Positions 44,781 to 53,703 of a DNA stretch of 64,000 nt are shown one piece after another (positions within the stretch are counted from its first letter, which is position 1; every line of letters starts with the position of its first letter). The translations under genes were made by a program, and so were the position numbers. A model generated the notes under the pieces. It did no database searches. It had not been told where the DNA came from and saw nothing but the letters and a program-made list of their open reading frames with translations. This DNA is from Poriferisodalis sp965198245 (GTDB taxonomy: Bacteria > Actinomycetota > Acidimicrobiia > Acidimicrobiales > Poriferisodalaceae): contig NZ_OZ240249.1 of assembly GCF_965198245.1 (NCBI RefSeq), positions 3,658,001 to 3,722,000 of the forward strand, given 5' to 3'.

Positions 44781-45036
44781 CGCGGCGTTGACCGTCACCG
44801 CCCGAGCGCCGGCCGCCGGGCCACACGCGCGGTGACGAGGCCCCCCAAGGACCGGCATCCCCCCCCTCAAGGCCTCGACCCCTGCAAACGGACCCCCAAC
44901 CCGCCCTCACCCCACAAAGACGCGAAGGGCCCATTTTGTTGGTCTGGCGGGCTGCGGCGTATGGGTCCGTGAAAGAGTCCCTCTACGCTGCGATCGAAGA
45001 ATTGCGCTCGTCTGCCACCAGCAAGGAGTGAGCCAT

Positions 45037-46359
45037 ATGTCCACCGGCATCGCAGTCGGAGTGCTGGCGGGTCTCGCTGTCGGCGCAGGAGTCGTGTGGG
45101 CGGCCATGTCCCGCGGTCTTGCGCGCATCACCGCCGAACGCGACGAACGTGCGCAGCGCAGTGCGGAACTGGCCGCCGAACGCGATGTGGCTCGCGCCGA
45201 GGCCGTCGAGCAGCGCGACACCGCATCAGACTTGCGAACCAAGTTGGCATCGGCTGAAGCCGAACGCGATACCCGAGTCGAGGAGATGGCCAAGAAACAG
45301 GTTGAGATCGAGGATCGCTTCAAAGAGATTGCCGCCCAGGTCAGCGAGACCACGCGCGCCAACTTCATGAAGGAGTTTCGCGATCTCACCACCGAGCAGA
45401 CGGTCAACGCAGGCAAGACCGTCAAGGAACTCGTCGAGCCCATGCGAGAACGTCTGCGGGAACTGCGGGACCACGTCAACAAGGCCGACAAGGCCCGAGT
45501 GGAGGACACGGCCAAGGTCTCACAGAGCGTCGATCAACTGGTCTCCGAGACGAGTGGTCTGCGCCAGATCCTGCGCGACTCCAAGATGCGCGGCGCATGG
45601 GGTGAGCAGCACCTCCGCAACGTCATCGAGGCCGCAGGCATGAGCCCACACATCGACTACATCGAGCAAGCCACCGTCGGCGAACTTGGCGCCGAAGGAC
45701 GGCTGCGACCTGATGTGGTGGTGAAGGTGCCGGGGGGCGCGAGCGTCGTGATCGATGCCAAGACGCCGTTTGCCGCATACGACCGGGCTGTGCGAACCTC
45801 GGATCAAGCTGAGCAGCAGCAGGCGCTGGCTGAGCATGCCACTGCCCTCAGTGAGCGCGCCAAGGAGCTTGGCGACCGCGACTACGGCCGGTGGGTATCA
45901 GGATCGCCCGATTTCGTGCTGATGTATGTGCCGACCGACCCGATGCTCGACGTGGCCATGGACGCTGACGGCGATGTTTGGCAGAACGCTTGGCACCGAC
46001 ACCGAGTGCTGATCGCAACCCCCGGCCTGTTGATCGCCTTCTTGAGGACGGTGGCATTGGCCTGGCAGCGACAAGACATCGCCCGCAACGCAGAGAAAGT
46101 CGCCGACCTCGGAAACGAGCTGTACTCCCGGCTTTCAAAGTACGTCGAGCACGTCGACAAGATGGGTCGTGGCTTGCGCAGCGCGGTCGATGCCTACAAC
46201 GGCAGTGTGGGCTCGTTCGAGCGCATGGTGCTGCCGCAGGCTCGACGCTTCCGTGAATTGGGCTCTGTCAGCAGTAACGACGAGCTCAACGAGCCCAACC
46301 TGGTCGAGCTGGACGTGCGCACGGTCAACGCCCCTGAACTGGGCCCCGCCGAGGAGTAA
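45037..46359 (+). CDS. rmuC: RmuC-family DNA recombination protein
   Basis: 440 residues. An N-terminal membrane helix (VGVLAGLAVGAGVVWAAM) is followed by a long coiled coil (about 30-150). The RmuC nuclease-like domain is next (SKMRGAWGEQHLRNVIEAAGM, GRLRPDVVVKVPGG, VIDAKTPFAAYDRA). The RPDVVV...VIDAK pattern is the PD-(D/E)xK site. RmuC limits recombination between inverted repeats. AAGGAG eight nt before the ATG at 45037 fixes the start; a GTG at 45028 is part of that site. Confidence 0.9.
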   Translation: MSTGIAVGVLAGLAVGAGVVWAAMSRGLARITAERDERAQRSAELAAERDVARAEAVEQRDTASDLRTKLASAEAERDTRVEEMAKKQVEIEDRFKEIAAQVSETTRANFMKEFRDLTTEQTVNAGKTVKELVEPMRERLRELRDHVNKADKARVEDTAKVSQSVDQLVSETSGLRQILRDSKMRGAWGEQHLRNVIEAAGMSPHIDYIEQATVGELGAEGRLRPDVVVKVPGGASVVIDAKTPFAAYDRAVRTSDQAEQQQALAEHATALSERAKELGDRDYGRWVSGSPDFVLMYVPTDPMLDVAMDADGDVWQNAWHRHRVLIATPGLLIAFLRTVALAWQRQDIARNAEKVADLGNELYSRLSKYVEHVDKMGRGLRSAVDAYNGSVGSFERMVLPQARRFRELGSVSSNDELNEPNLVELDVRTVNAPELGPAEE

Positions 46360-46372
46360 CCGGAACTGCGGC

Positions 46373-48673
46373 TCAGGGTGTGTCCGCGGTGGCCTCAGTG
46401 ATGGCTTGCCAGACGCGTTGCGGGGTGAGCGGCATGTCGATGTGACGGATGCCCAGGTGGGCAACGGCGTCGATCACCGCGTTCTGGACTGCCGGGGTTG
46501 CGCCAACCGTGCCGGACTCGCCGATGCCCTTGGCACCCAGCGGGTTGATGTGCGTCGGGGTTTCGAGCACGACCCGGTCGAAGAACGGCAGCTCCGCGGC
46601 GGAGATGATCGGGTAGTCGGCGAAGTTCCCGGTGAGGGGATTGCCGTCGTCGTCGTAGACGAACTCCTCGAACAGCGCCTGCGCCGCTCCTTGCGCCAGG
46701 CCGCCGTGAACCTGACCCGCTGCCAGCAGCGGGTTCAAGATGGTGCCGGCATCGTCACAGGCGACGAGCTGTCGAAGCTCCACGTCGCCGGTGTGGCGGT
46801 CCACCTCCACGACGGCCACATGGGTGCCGAAGGGGAACGTGGGCGCTTCGGAGTCGAACACGTCCTCGGCGTGGAGCAGCCGCGGCCCCGCCTCGCCGTT
46901 TGTCGAAGCGAGGTGTTCAGCTACCGCGCTCCAGTCCACCGAGACCGCCGGGGTGCCCACGACGTGGAACGCCCCGGAGGCGGTGTCGAGCGTGATGTCG
47001 GCCGGATCAGCTTCAAGCAGCGTGGCCGCCACAGCGCGGGCCTGATCCACCAGCGTGCCCGACGCCTCCCAGATGGCCGAGCCGGCCAACTGCACCGATC
47101 GCGATCCGCCGGTCACCTCGCCACGGGGCACTTCGTCGGTATCGCCGTGCACGACGTCGATCTGGTCCATCGGCACACCCGTGCGGTCCGAGATCAGCAT
47201 CGCCCACGAGGTGTGGTGGCCTTGCCCGTACGGAGATGAGCCGGTACGGGCCACCACGCGACCTCCCTGCACCAGCTCCACTGCGCCGTACTCCGATCGT
47301 CCGATGCCCGCAGTGCGCTCGACGTAGGTCGCAAGACCGATGCCGAGCAGCTTGACGTCCCCGTCGGCGCGGCGGCGGGCCTGCTCGGCACGCAGCGCTG
47401 CGTAGTCGGCCGCTTCGAGCGCAGCGTCGAGGCTGGCTTCATAAGCGCCTGAGTCGTACGGCATGCCAGTGCGAGTCTCGAACGGGAACACGTCGGGTTG
47501 CAGGAAGTTCTTGCGCCGAACCTCGGCAGGGTCCATGCCGACCTCGGCTGCGAATGCGTCGACCGCGCGCTCGATGGCCGCTGCGGCCTCCGGGCGCCCG
47601 GCGCCCCGGTAGGGACCGGTCGGCGTGGTGTTGGTCAGCACCGAGACGGATGTGAAACCGAGCGTGGCGATGTCGTAGCAGCCCGCCAGCATCGCCCGGC
47701 CATTGTTCGGCAGCGCCGCTCCCATGTTCCCGTAGGCGCCGGCCTGCTGCACCACGTGCACCTCGAATGCGGTGATGCGGCCGTCACGGGTGCCGCCGAT
47801 GCGGCAGTACTGGATCTGCCCGCGACCGTGGACCAGACCCACCATGTCGTCGCTACGCGAGGGCACCCACATGACCGGCCGGCCTATGCGCGCTGCCAGC
47901 CAGCCCAACAAAGCCTCCTCGGGATGCGGCCGAGCCTTGGCGCCGAAGCTGCCTCCCACATCGCGCGAGAGCACACGCATCTGCTCACGATCCAGGCCCA
48001 TGATCTTGGCGAGACCAGCGCGAACCGGGTGGGGTCCCTGGCCGGCATTGACGTGGTGCAGGCGCCCGTCATCCGCCCATCGGCTCGCGGCCACACGAGG
48101 CTCCAGCGGGCACGGAGCGATGCGGTTATTGACCGTGCGGACCTCGGCCACCGCTTCGCAGGAGTCGAAATCGGCCTGCTCGCCCTCGAGCGACATGCGG
48201 ATCACCACGTTCGGCTCGCCCATCCCGTCGAACAGCGCCGGTCCGTCGAGCGCTGCCTCGGGATCGACGAGCGCCGGCAGCGGTTCGTAGTCGACCACGA
48301 CCAGCTCAGCCGCATCGACCGCCGCAGCCGGGGTGTCAGCCAGTACGACGGCGATGGGCTCGCCCACGAACCGCACCCGGTCGGTGGCCAGCATCGGGCG
48401 CACGATGGCGGCGTCGAATGCAGGGCTCGGCGACGGATACGGCTCGAGATCGACATGTGCTGCCGTGACGACATCGATGACATCGGGCGCGCTGCGGGCC
48501 CCACCGACATCGAGATCGGCGATCACGGCATGCGACACGGTCGATGTCACGTAGCAGGCATGTGCGATGCCTGCCCAGTCCGCGTCGGCGGTGAGGTTCG
48601 CGACGAACTGTCCCCGGCCGCGCAGCAGGGGCTCGTCCTCGCGCCGAACGACAGATGTTCCTCGTAATGCCAT
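46373..48673 (-). CDS. Molybdenum hydroxylase large subunit (xanthine dehydrogenase/CoxL-like)
   Basis: 766 residues of the xanthine dehydrogenase/aerobic CO dehydrogenase large-subunit family. It binds the molybdopterin cytosine dinucleotide cofactor. LLRGRGQFVANL, VRFVGEPIAVVLADTPAAAVDAAELV and DVGGSFGAKARPHPEEALLGWLAARIGRPVMW are family phrases. The active loop is GPYRGAGRPEAAAA, not the AYXCSFR loop of true CO dehydrogenase. The catalytic Glu is likely in GAKGIGESGTVGATPA. No FeS or FAD subunit gene adjoins, so partners must be elsewhere. A decayed copy lies at 40708. Confidence 0.88.
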   Translation of the reverse strand: MALRGTSVVRREDEPLLRGRGQFVANLTADADWAGIAHACYVTSTVSHAVIADLDVGGARSAPDVIDVVTAAHVDLEPYPSPSPAFDAAIVRPMLATDRVRFVGEPIAVVLADTPAAAVDAAELVVVDYEPLPALVDPEAALDGPALFDGMGEPNVVIRMSLEGEQADFDSCEAVAEVRTVNNRIAPCPLEPRVAASRWADDGRLHHVNAGQGPHPVRAGLAKIMGLDREQMRVLSRDVGGSFGAKARPHPEEALLGWLAARIGRPVMWVPSRSDDMVGLVHGRGQIQYCRIGGTRDGRITAFEVHVVQQAGAYGNMGAALPNNGRAMLAGCYDIATLGFTSVSVLTNTTPTGPYRGAGRPEAAAAIERAVDAFAAEVGMDPAEVRRKNFLQPDVFPFETRTGMPYDSGAYEASLDAALEAADYAALRAEQARRRADGDVKLLGIGLATYVERTAGIGRSEYGAVELVQGGRVVARTGSSPYGQGHHTSWAMLISDRTGVPMDQIDVVHGDTDEVPRGEVTGGSRSVQLAGSAIWEASGTLVDQARAVAATLLEADPADITLDTASGAFHVVGTPAVSVDWSAVAEHLASTNGEAGPRLLHAEDVFDSEAPTFPFGTHVAVVEVDRHTGDVELRQLVACDDAGTILNPLLAAGQVHGGLAQGAAQALFEEFVYDDDGNPLTGNFADYPIISAAELPFFDRVVLETPTHINPLGAKGIGESGTVGATPAVQNAVIDAVAHLGIRHIDMPLTPQRVWQAITEATADTP

Positions 48674-48991
48674 GAATCGACTCCGTTAGATGTCCGCGTT
48701 ACGTGTCCGTGGGACCAAACCCCGGCGATTGTGACAGGTCCGCGCCCCGCTCACATACGATGGAGGGAAGCAGCAGATCCGGCAACTGAGTGGATCCAGT
48801 TACGCCTCATCTGCCCAGACGCCTCCACTGTCTCCGGAATTGTCCTCAAAACCGGGTACGCCTGGATCGAGGAGCCAAGCGAGCCGCCTAGCCAGTCTCG
48901 GCGCATCTCGACCGTCGCCGCCACATTAGATGAGATCATTGCTCCGAAAATCCCGAGCGGAGGCCGGCTGGCCCACGTTGATCCGTCGCCG
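48674..48991. other. Gap between the hydroxylase gene and the R-M pair
   Basis: 318 bp containing small frames on both strands (up to 94 codons) with no motif or good ribosome site. It probably holds the divergent hydroxylase promoter and the R-M terminator. Confidence 0.35.
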
Positions 48992-50125
48992 CTAGTCTCT
49001 GTCAATCAAGAATAGGAATTCCTGGTTGCCCACCCGCGACTCATCGGTCCATCGATTCGTCCATTTCATGCTCGCCATGACGTTGCGCTTGTGATCTACT
49101 CTTACAACGTCAACAACAGAACCGGACTTAGCTAGCATGTCATCTAGTTCACGCGCAGTAGCGCGTCCACCTGAACTGTACGAGAGAATCACCCATCGAG
49201 CTCTGACTCGCTCAAGAAGGTCATCGATCGCTTCCACACAAATAAACTTTCCGGAACTGCCGTTACGTCTGAATTCCTCAAACACAGAGTTCCCACACTT
49301 ATCAGACGTGTCCACTCTCCTTTTCGCCTTCCCGAACAGGTTGGGGAAATCGTTCCTACAAATCGTGGTCCATAGATGATAATACGCTGAGTATCTAACG
49401 CGCGATGGAGGCATCTTGTCGTTGTTCGAACCATATGGCGGATCCAGGTAAACTAGATCGACGTCTGCATCGATCAAATCAAACACATCATTCCGAGTAA
49501 CGCTATGCCTATCGCTGTATGCCACAAGCGACGGAACGGCAAGTTCAAGCTCACTATATGAGCGAGGAGACCAGTTCTTCAAGTAAGAACAATAGTGACC
49601 GAGGGTGTTATCGACCTTGTCCAAACCCAGGATGAGACTCGTCACAGCAACCGCCTTTTCGACCGGGGCGAGCGAGAGTTGTTCGATTTTTTGGCGAACA
49701 CCATCGAGCTTCCTGGTGTTGTGAATCTGCCAAGGTTTCTTTAAGCCGTCCGGTTGAACGGAGCTACCTCCATTTGGGTATCCGCCATAATTCTGAGTGA
49801 ACCATCCGTCTACCGGTGTTGCGTTGTTGAGTTCACCGATAAGTGCGCGATAGTAATCTCGGGGTTTAGCGCTCAACAGATAGCAGGTCCCAAACACTTC
49901 CGACCATGCCGAAATATCATTGCTCATGACCTGATACCCGCATTGAGCAAATGCTTGCGATACGCGGGTTGTACCGGAAAAGCCATCAAGAACAGAGTGC
50001 GCCCCCGTCTTGTGCGCAAGCTTAAGAATATGAGGTATCAGCTTAGTCTTCGCGCCTATGAATTTGACGCCTTCAGTCTTCGGACTATCTAGTTGCACTT
50101 CTCCGAAGAGGTTCAGAGAAGTCAT
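48992..50125 (-). CDS. D12-class adenine-specific DNA methyltransferase
   Basis: 377 residues. VKFIGAKTKLIPHIL is the AdoMet-proximal motif and SVLDGFSGTTRVSQAF is motif I. The catalytic motif LVYLDPPYGSNND is DPPY, typical of N6-adenine methyltransferases of the D12 type. It would protect host DNA from the restriction enzyme encoded immediately before it (ATGA overlap). The codons and base composition are AT-richer than the rest of the window. The recognition sequence cannot be read from the gene. Confidence 0.88.
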   Translation of the reverse strand: MTSLNLFGEVQLDSPKTEGVKFIGAKTKLIPHILKLAHKTGAHSVLDGFSGTTRVSQAFAQCGYQVMSNDISAWSEVFGTCYLLSAKPRDYYRALIGELNNATPVDGWFTQNYGGYPNGGSSVQPDGLKKPWQIHNTRKLDGVRQKIEQLSLAPVEKAVAVTSLILGLDKVDNTLGHYCSYLKNWSPRSYSELELAVPSLVAYSDRHSVTRNDVFDLIDADVDLVYLDPPYGSNNDKMPPSRVRYSAYYHLWTTICRNDFPNLFGKAKRRVDTSDKCGNSVFEEFRRNGSSGKFICVEAIDDLLERVRARWVILSYSSGGRATARELDDMLAKSGSVVDVVRVDHKRNVMASMKWTNRWTDESRVGNQEFLFLIDRD

Positions 50126-50976
50126 GAGACAATGCCTGCACGCGTTCTCAAAGTTGAAATATCGTCCTTGAGCGGACCCAGCGCGTTCTCATGGCCCGCA
50201 ACTGAGCATACTAATGCGTGTGACAACAGCTGCAACAACGTCAGATTGTGCGTGTATGCAATCCAACCATTGGTGATGCTGTCAAAGTACTTAACTCCCC
50301 TCTTCGTATTCGTCCACAGTCCGCGCTGCAGCGCATTCGCCCCTGCGCCTCCGTAGCGCACTTCGCATATGTAGCCTCCTTGTCCGTCCTGAAACTTGTA
50401 GACAGGATGTTTGCGGCGACCTCCGGGATCTTCCCGCACGATACGGGCGGTCGCGTTCTTGGCTTTCTCGTAGTCGAAAATCAATATGTTGCATTGCTTA
50501 GCGGACTCGTCATAAATCAATGGCAGTACATTGATGTCGCTAAACTTGGCAAATGCGGAATCCTCTAGCACTTGTGCCACTCTCGTGTGCCCGATAATGT
50601 TCTCTTCCTCGTTCTCGAGTCGAGCGAACATCGAATTCGACTTGTCGGTCGAGAGTTGCAGCGGCCCGTCACCGTATGCCTTCAAACTGATGGGGAACTC
50701 TTCGCCAGTTATTTCATTCGTGACACTGATATCTTCCTCCGATGATTTCGCTCGAAATAGCTCTTTGCCAACGTGTCTGGATCTGAAGTCATACATGTAC
50801 TGATTCACAAATTCGGAGATTGCGACTTCGGCGAGATCGCCATGAGTCTTGTTGCCGACCAACCTCATGGTGAATATGTTGCTCAGCACGAGAGACATTA
50901 TTGTTGGTTGTTTGCTGATAAACAGTTGCAACCGCTGGGCAAAATCATAGTAGGCTTGTTTTGCGTTGCTACCCAT
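50122..50976 (-). CDS. Type II restriction endonuclease
   Basis: 284 residues, coupled to the methyltransferase by an ATGA overlap. This pairing is the main evidence. Near the N-terminus, HGDLAEVAISEFVNQY and EEFPISLKAYGDGPLQLST could form a PD-(D/E)xK-like site, with the Lys in SLK. The family was not recognised with certainty. AT-richer than its surroundings, suggesting transfer with the methylase gene. Confidence 0.7.
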   Translation of the reverse strand: MGSNAKQAYYDFAQRLQLFISKQPTIMSLVLSNIFTMRLVGNKTHGDLAEVAISEFVNQYMYDFRSRHVGKELFRAKSSEEDISVTNEITGEEFPISLKAYGDGPLQLSTDKSNSMFARLENEEENIIGHTRVAQVLEDSAFAKFSDINVLPLIYDESAKQCNILIFDYEKAKNATARIVREDPGGRRKHPVYKFQDGQGGYICEVRYGGAGANALQRGLWTNTKRGVKYFDSITNGWIAYTHNLTLLQLLSHALVCSVAGHENALGPLKDDISTLRTRAGIVS

Positions 50977-51106
50977 TCGCTGTATGCCTCGCTGTCGGTG
51001 GCTTCAGTAGGACGATATGGTAGCTACGTTGCCGTCTTGGTTTCTGGACGCTTGCCGGATTCCTGCAAAGTCCTGCCGCTGAGACTGCAACTTGCATCTG
51101 GTCGCG

Positions 51107-51886
51107 CTACCAGACCGCCGACGGGTCGAGGGACAGCACGGCGACCATCTCGGTGTGCAGCGATGCGAAGTGCTCGGTGCGTTGCCCAGCTCGGCCACTC
51201 GTTGCCGGCGCGGAGCTGTCGGTCGAAGGCCATGCCAACTGGTATCCGGTACCTGCGAGTGCCTCGTCCACAGTCTCCTGCCACGCAGCGCGCTGGTCAG
51301 CACGGCTGCAGGCGATGACACCCGCGGCCACTAGCTCGTCATCGCTGTCTTGGGTGCCTACGGGTGCGTCGAACAACTCGCAAGCCAGCGGCGCTAACTG
51401 GTCGAAGTGACCGAGGAGGTGGGAACGACCCGATTCGGTGCGCAGCAGTCGCGCCAGCAAGCCAGAGGCGTGACGCAGGTGCGATCGTTCCTCGGCCGAG
51501 GCACGGCGGGCCACTGCGCCGAGGTCGGCCCACGATGATTCGGCCAGCGCTTCCCAGCGGACGGTCTCGGCGGTGTCGTAGAGGAAGTGCCGTACCAGGG
51601 TCTCTCCCCAGTCGCGGCAGGGCAACTCGGTGAGATGCGCGCAGCGGTACTCGTGCGGCTGGCGCCCGTAGGCCAGGGCATCGATGTCGTTGCCGAGCAA
51701 CCCGTACAGCGCCCGAGCGTGGCCCAGCTCGTCTTGGCTGATCGAGGTCAGCGCCAAGTCCTCTTCAAGAAATGGCCCGACAGCGATCCACCACGCCAGG
51801 TTCTGGCCGATGCACAACTCGTCGTCGGCAAGCGCGAGCACCAATTCGTGCGCGCCGCCAATGCTCGCAGGGTCCACGTCGCTCAT
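51107..51886 (-). CDS. paaC: Phenylacetyl-CoA epoxidase subunit PaaC
   Basis: 259-residue non-catalytic partner of PaaA in the ring 1,2-epoxidase of aerobic phenylacetate breakdown. Ferritin-like helices carry LALADDELCIGQNLAWW, SISQDELGHARALYG and ASAEERSHLRHASG. Last gene of the paaADBC set, 4-nt overlap with paaB. Confidence 0.92.
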   Translation of the reverse strand: MSDVDPASIGGAHELVLALADDELCIGQNLAWWIAVGPFLEEDLALTSISQDELGHARALYGLLGNDIDALAYGRQPHEYRCAHLTELPCRDWGETLVRHFLYDTAETVRWEALAESSWADLGAVARRASAEERSHLRHASGLLARLLRTESGRSHLLGHFDQLAPLACELFDAPVGTQDSDDELVAAGVIACSRADQRAAWQETVDEALAGTGYQLAWPSTDSSAPATSGRAGQRTEHFASLHTEMVAVLSLDPSAVW

Positions 51887-52155
51887 GAGCTTGGCGAGTC
51901 TGGGGCCCGTCTCAGATCCCGCAAGAGCGCGCCGTCGTTGTGACGGTGTTCACGATCGGCCATCGCCAGCTCAGTGGGGTCGGCAACCAGCAAGTCCTCG
52001 CGGGCCACAACCCACATCTGCTCCCCCTCGGAGCGGCGTGCGTAGCAATCGCGGGCGAAGCTCAGTGCCAGATCGTCGTCGGGTGCTTCGAGTGCGCCGA
52101 CGTGGGTGAAGGGATCCTTGCCAGGACGCTTCAGGAACACCTCGTAGGTCTTCAC
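51883..52155 (-). CDS. paaB: Phenylacetyl-CoA epoxidase subunit PaaB
   Basis: 90 residues. KTYEVFLKRPGKDPFTHVG, LSFARDCYARRSEGEQMWVV and DREHRHNDG are typical PaaB phrases. PaaB is a small structural subunit that bridges PaaAC units. Overlaps paaD and paaC by 4 nt each. Confidence 0.92.
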   Translation of the reverse strand: MKTYEVFLKRPGKDPFTHVGALEAPDDDLALSFARDCYARRSEGEQMWVVAREDLLVADPTELAMADREHRHNDGALLRDLRRAPDSPSS

Positions 52156-52703
52156 GCTGGCACCTTGGGTGTTGGCGCCGCCCCCATGGCGGCCGTGGGC
52201 AGTGAAATGTCGACGCGGCCGACCACTTCCACCGGGTTACGGCATTGCGGACACCATTCGACGCTGCGGCACGGCGTCGGCCCGAAGTCCGACCGGTGCT
52301 CCAGCGCTTGGTTCCCGCAGATCGGGCACGTCGCTTCGGCCCGTGCATTTCGGACTGCCACGGAGTACTCGTGGGCCATGAAGCTCACCGCCGAAGGCGC
52401 GATGCGATCCGGCGTCCAGACCGGATCGGCGACGAACACCACATCGATCGAAACGTCGGTGCCGGCAGATGCTGATTGAGCTGCTGCGAGCACATCGCGG
52501 CGAATCACGTCGAGAGCCGGACAGCCGAGCATGGTCGGCACCAGCTCGACTCGCGCGGCTGAGCCGTCTTCGCTCAACGAGACACTCTCGAGAATGCCCA
52601 ACTCTGCGATCGTTACCTCCGGGTACTCGGGATCGCACACGAACGACACAGCCTCGCGCACGGCATCTACGACGCCTGCGTCCAAGCCGCGGGTGTTGCT
52701 CAC
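52152..52703 (-). CDS. paaD: PaaD, phenylacetyl-CoA epoxidase maturation protein
   Basis: 183 residues: MIP18-family domain (PEYPEVTIAELGILESV, PTMLGCPALDVIRRDV) followed by a zinc-ribbon-like tail (CPICGNQALE...EWCPQC). PaaD helps assemble the metal sites of the epoxidase. It is encoded between paaA and paaB, an order A-D-B-C rather than A-B-C-D. Confidence 0.88.
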   Translation of the reverse strand: MSNTRGLDAGVVDAVREAVSFVCDPEYPEVTIAELGILESVSLSEDGSAARVELVPTMLGCPALDVIRRDVLAAAQSASAGTDVSIDVVFVADPVWTPDRIAPSAVSFMAHEYSVAVRNARAEATCPICGNQALEHRSDFGPTPCRSVEWCPQCRNPVEVVGRVDISLPTAAMGAAPTPKVPA

Positions 52704-53620
52704 GCAGCCACCGCCGCGGCCTCATCGAGCGCGGAGCGCACCCACGCCGCGCCGTCCCAGGCATTGCGCGCGTCGCGCAAACGTCGCTCGCTGTCGGGGC
52801 CCCGGCCTGCGATCGCATCGGTGAGCGCATCCCAATCGATCTCGCCGCCGATCCAGCGCCCGGTCTGCGGGTCTTGGCGCAGGTCCGGGTCGGGAATGGT
52901 CAAGCCGGCAGCTTGCAGCTGAGGCACCATCTTCTGCACGAACCGGTCGCGCATCACCTCGTTGCGCTCGGACTTGATGTGCCAGCGCAGCAACACATCG
53001 TTCGGCCGGGTGTCAGGCCCGAACAGCTGCACCGACGGCCACCACCACCGGTCGATCCCCTCCTGCATCAACTGGTGCTGCTGGGGCGTGCCTTTGGCCA
53101 TCTTCAGCAACAGCTCCTCGCCGTTGCGCATGTGGAAGCCCTCCTCGACGATGATTCGCCGCAGGATGCGCTTGTAGGGGCCGTAGCTGCAGTTCTTGAA
53201 GACGGCCTGCTGGCTGGCGAGCGCCGCCGCGTCCACCAGGTATGCGATCGCAATCTGGTCCCCCCAGGTGAAGGCCCGGTAGTGGAACACGTTATGAAAC
53301 GTGGTGCGCCCTGCCAGCAGGTCGGTGGTCATCTCGTCACGGGTCTTCACACCCATGTCCGCCGCCACCATGTACAGCAGGTGCGCATGGCCGATCTCGT
53401 CCTGGGTCTTGGCCAGCGCCGTGAGCTTGTTGGACAGCCCCGGCGCCTTGGCGATCCAATCCCGCTCGGTCAGCCCGCCCATGTACTCGCTGTTCGCGTG
53501 CAGCTCGATGAAGCGAAACACGGCCTGGCGGTACGCGTCGGGCATGTCGTCGTCAGGCTCAACTAAACCGCCGTCGTCCAGGAACGCTTCGAACTCCTCC
53601 ATCGAGTTCCAGCTGCGCAT
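52700..53620 (-). CDS. paaA: Phenylacetyl-CoA epoxidase catalytic subunit PaaA
   Basis: 306-residue di-iron oxygenase subunit. The metal ligands lie in helices with RFIELHANSEYMGG, LAKTQDEIGHAHLLY and IIVEEGFHMRNGEELL. Start ATG 53620 follows GGGGGG at 9 nt; the frame extends to 53767 without reason to use it. The gene is 83 nt after the amidase, so the paa set may belong to the transport operon. No paaE reductase or paaK ligase is in the window. Confidence 0.92.
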   Translation of the reverse strand: MRSWNSMEEFEAFLDDGGLVEPDDDMPDAYRQAVFRFIELHANSEYMGGLTERDWIAKAPGLSNKLTALAKTQDEIGHAHLLYMVAADMGVKTRDEMTTDLLAGRTTFHNVFHYRAFTWGDQIAIAYLVDAAALASQQAVFKNCSYGPYKRILRRIIVEEGFHMRNGEELLLKMAKGTPQQHQLMQEGIDRWWWPSVQLFGPDTRPNDVLLRWHIKSERNEVMRDRFVQKMVPQLQAAGLTIPDPDLRQDPQTGRWIGGEIDWDALTDAIAGRGPDSERRLRDARNAWDGAAWVRSALDEAAAVAA

Positions 53621-53703
53621 CTGTGCCCCCCAGCTAACTCGGATTACTCGAATGCTACGCCTGAGCCGCGTGATGCCGATCGCGTGATGCTGATCGCGTG
53701 ATA

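Noticed and set aside
48731..49015. 94-codon plus-strand frame in the hydroxylase/R-M gap
   Set aside because: No homology by eye, ends inside the methyltransferase, opposite strand also open.
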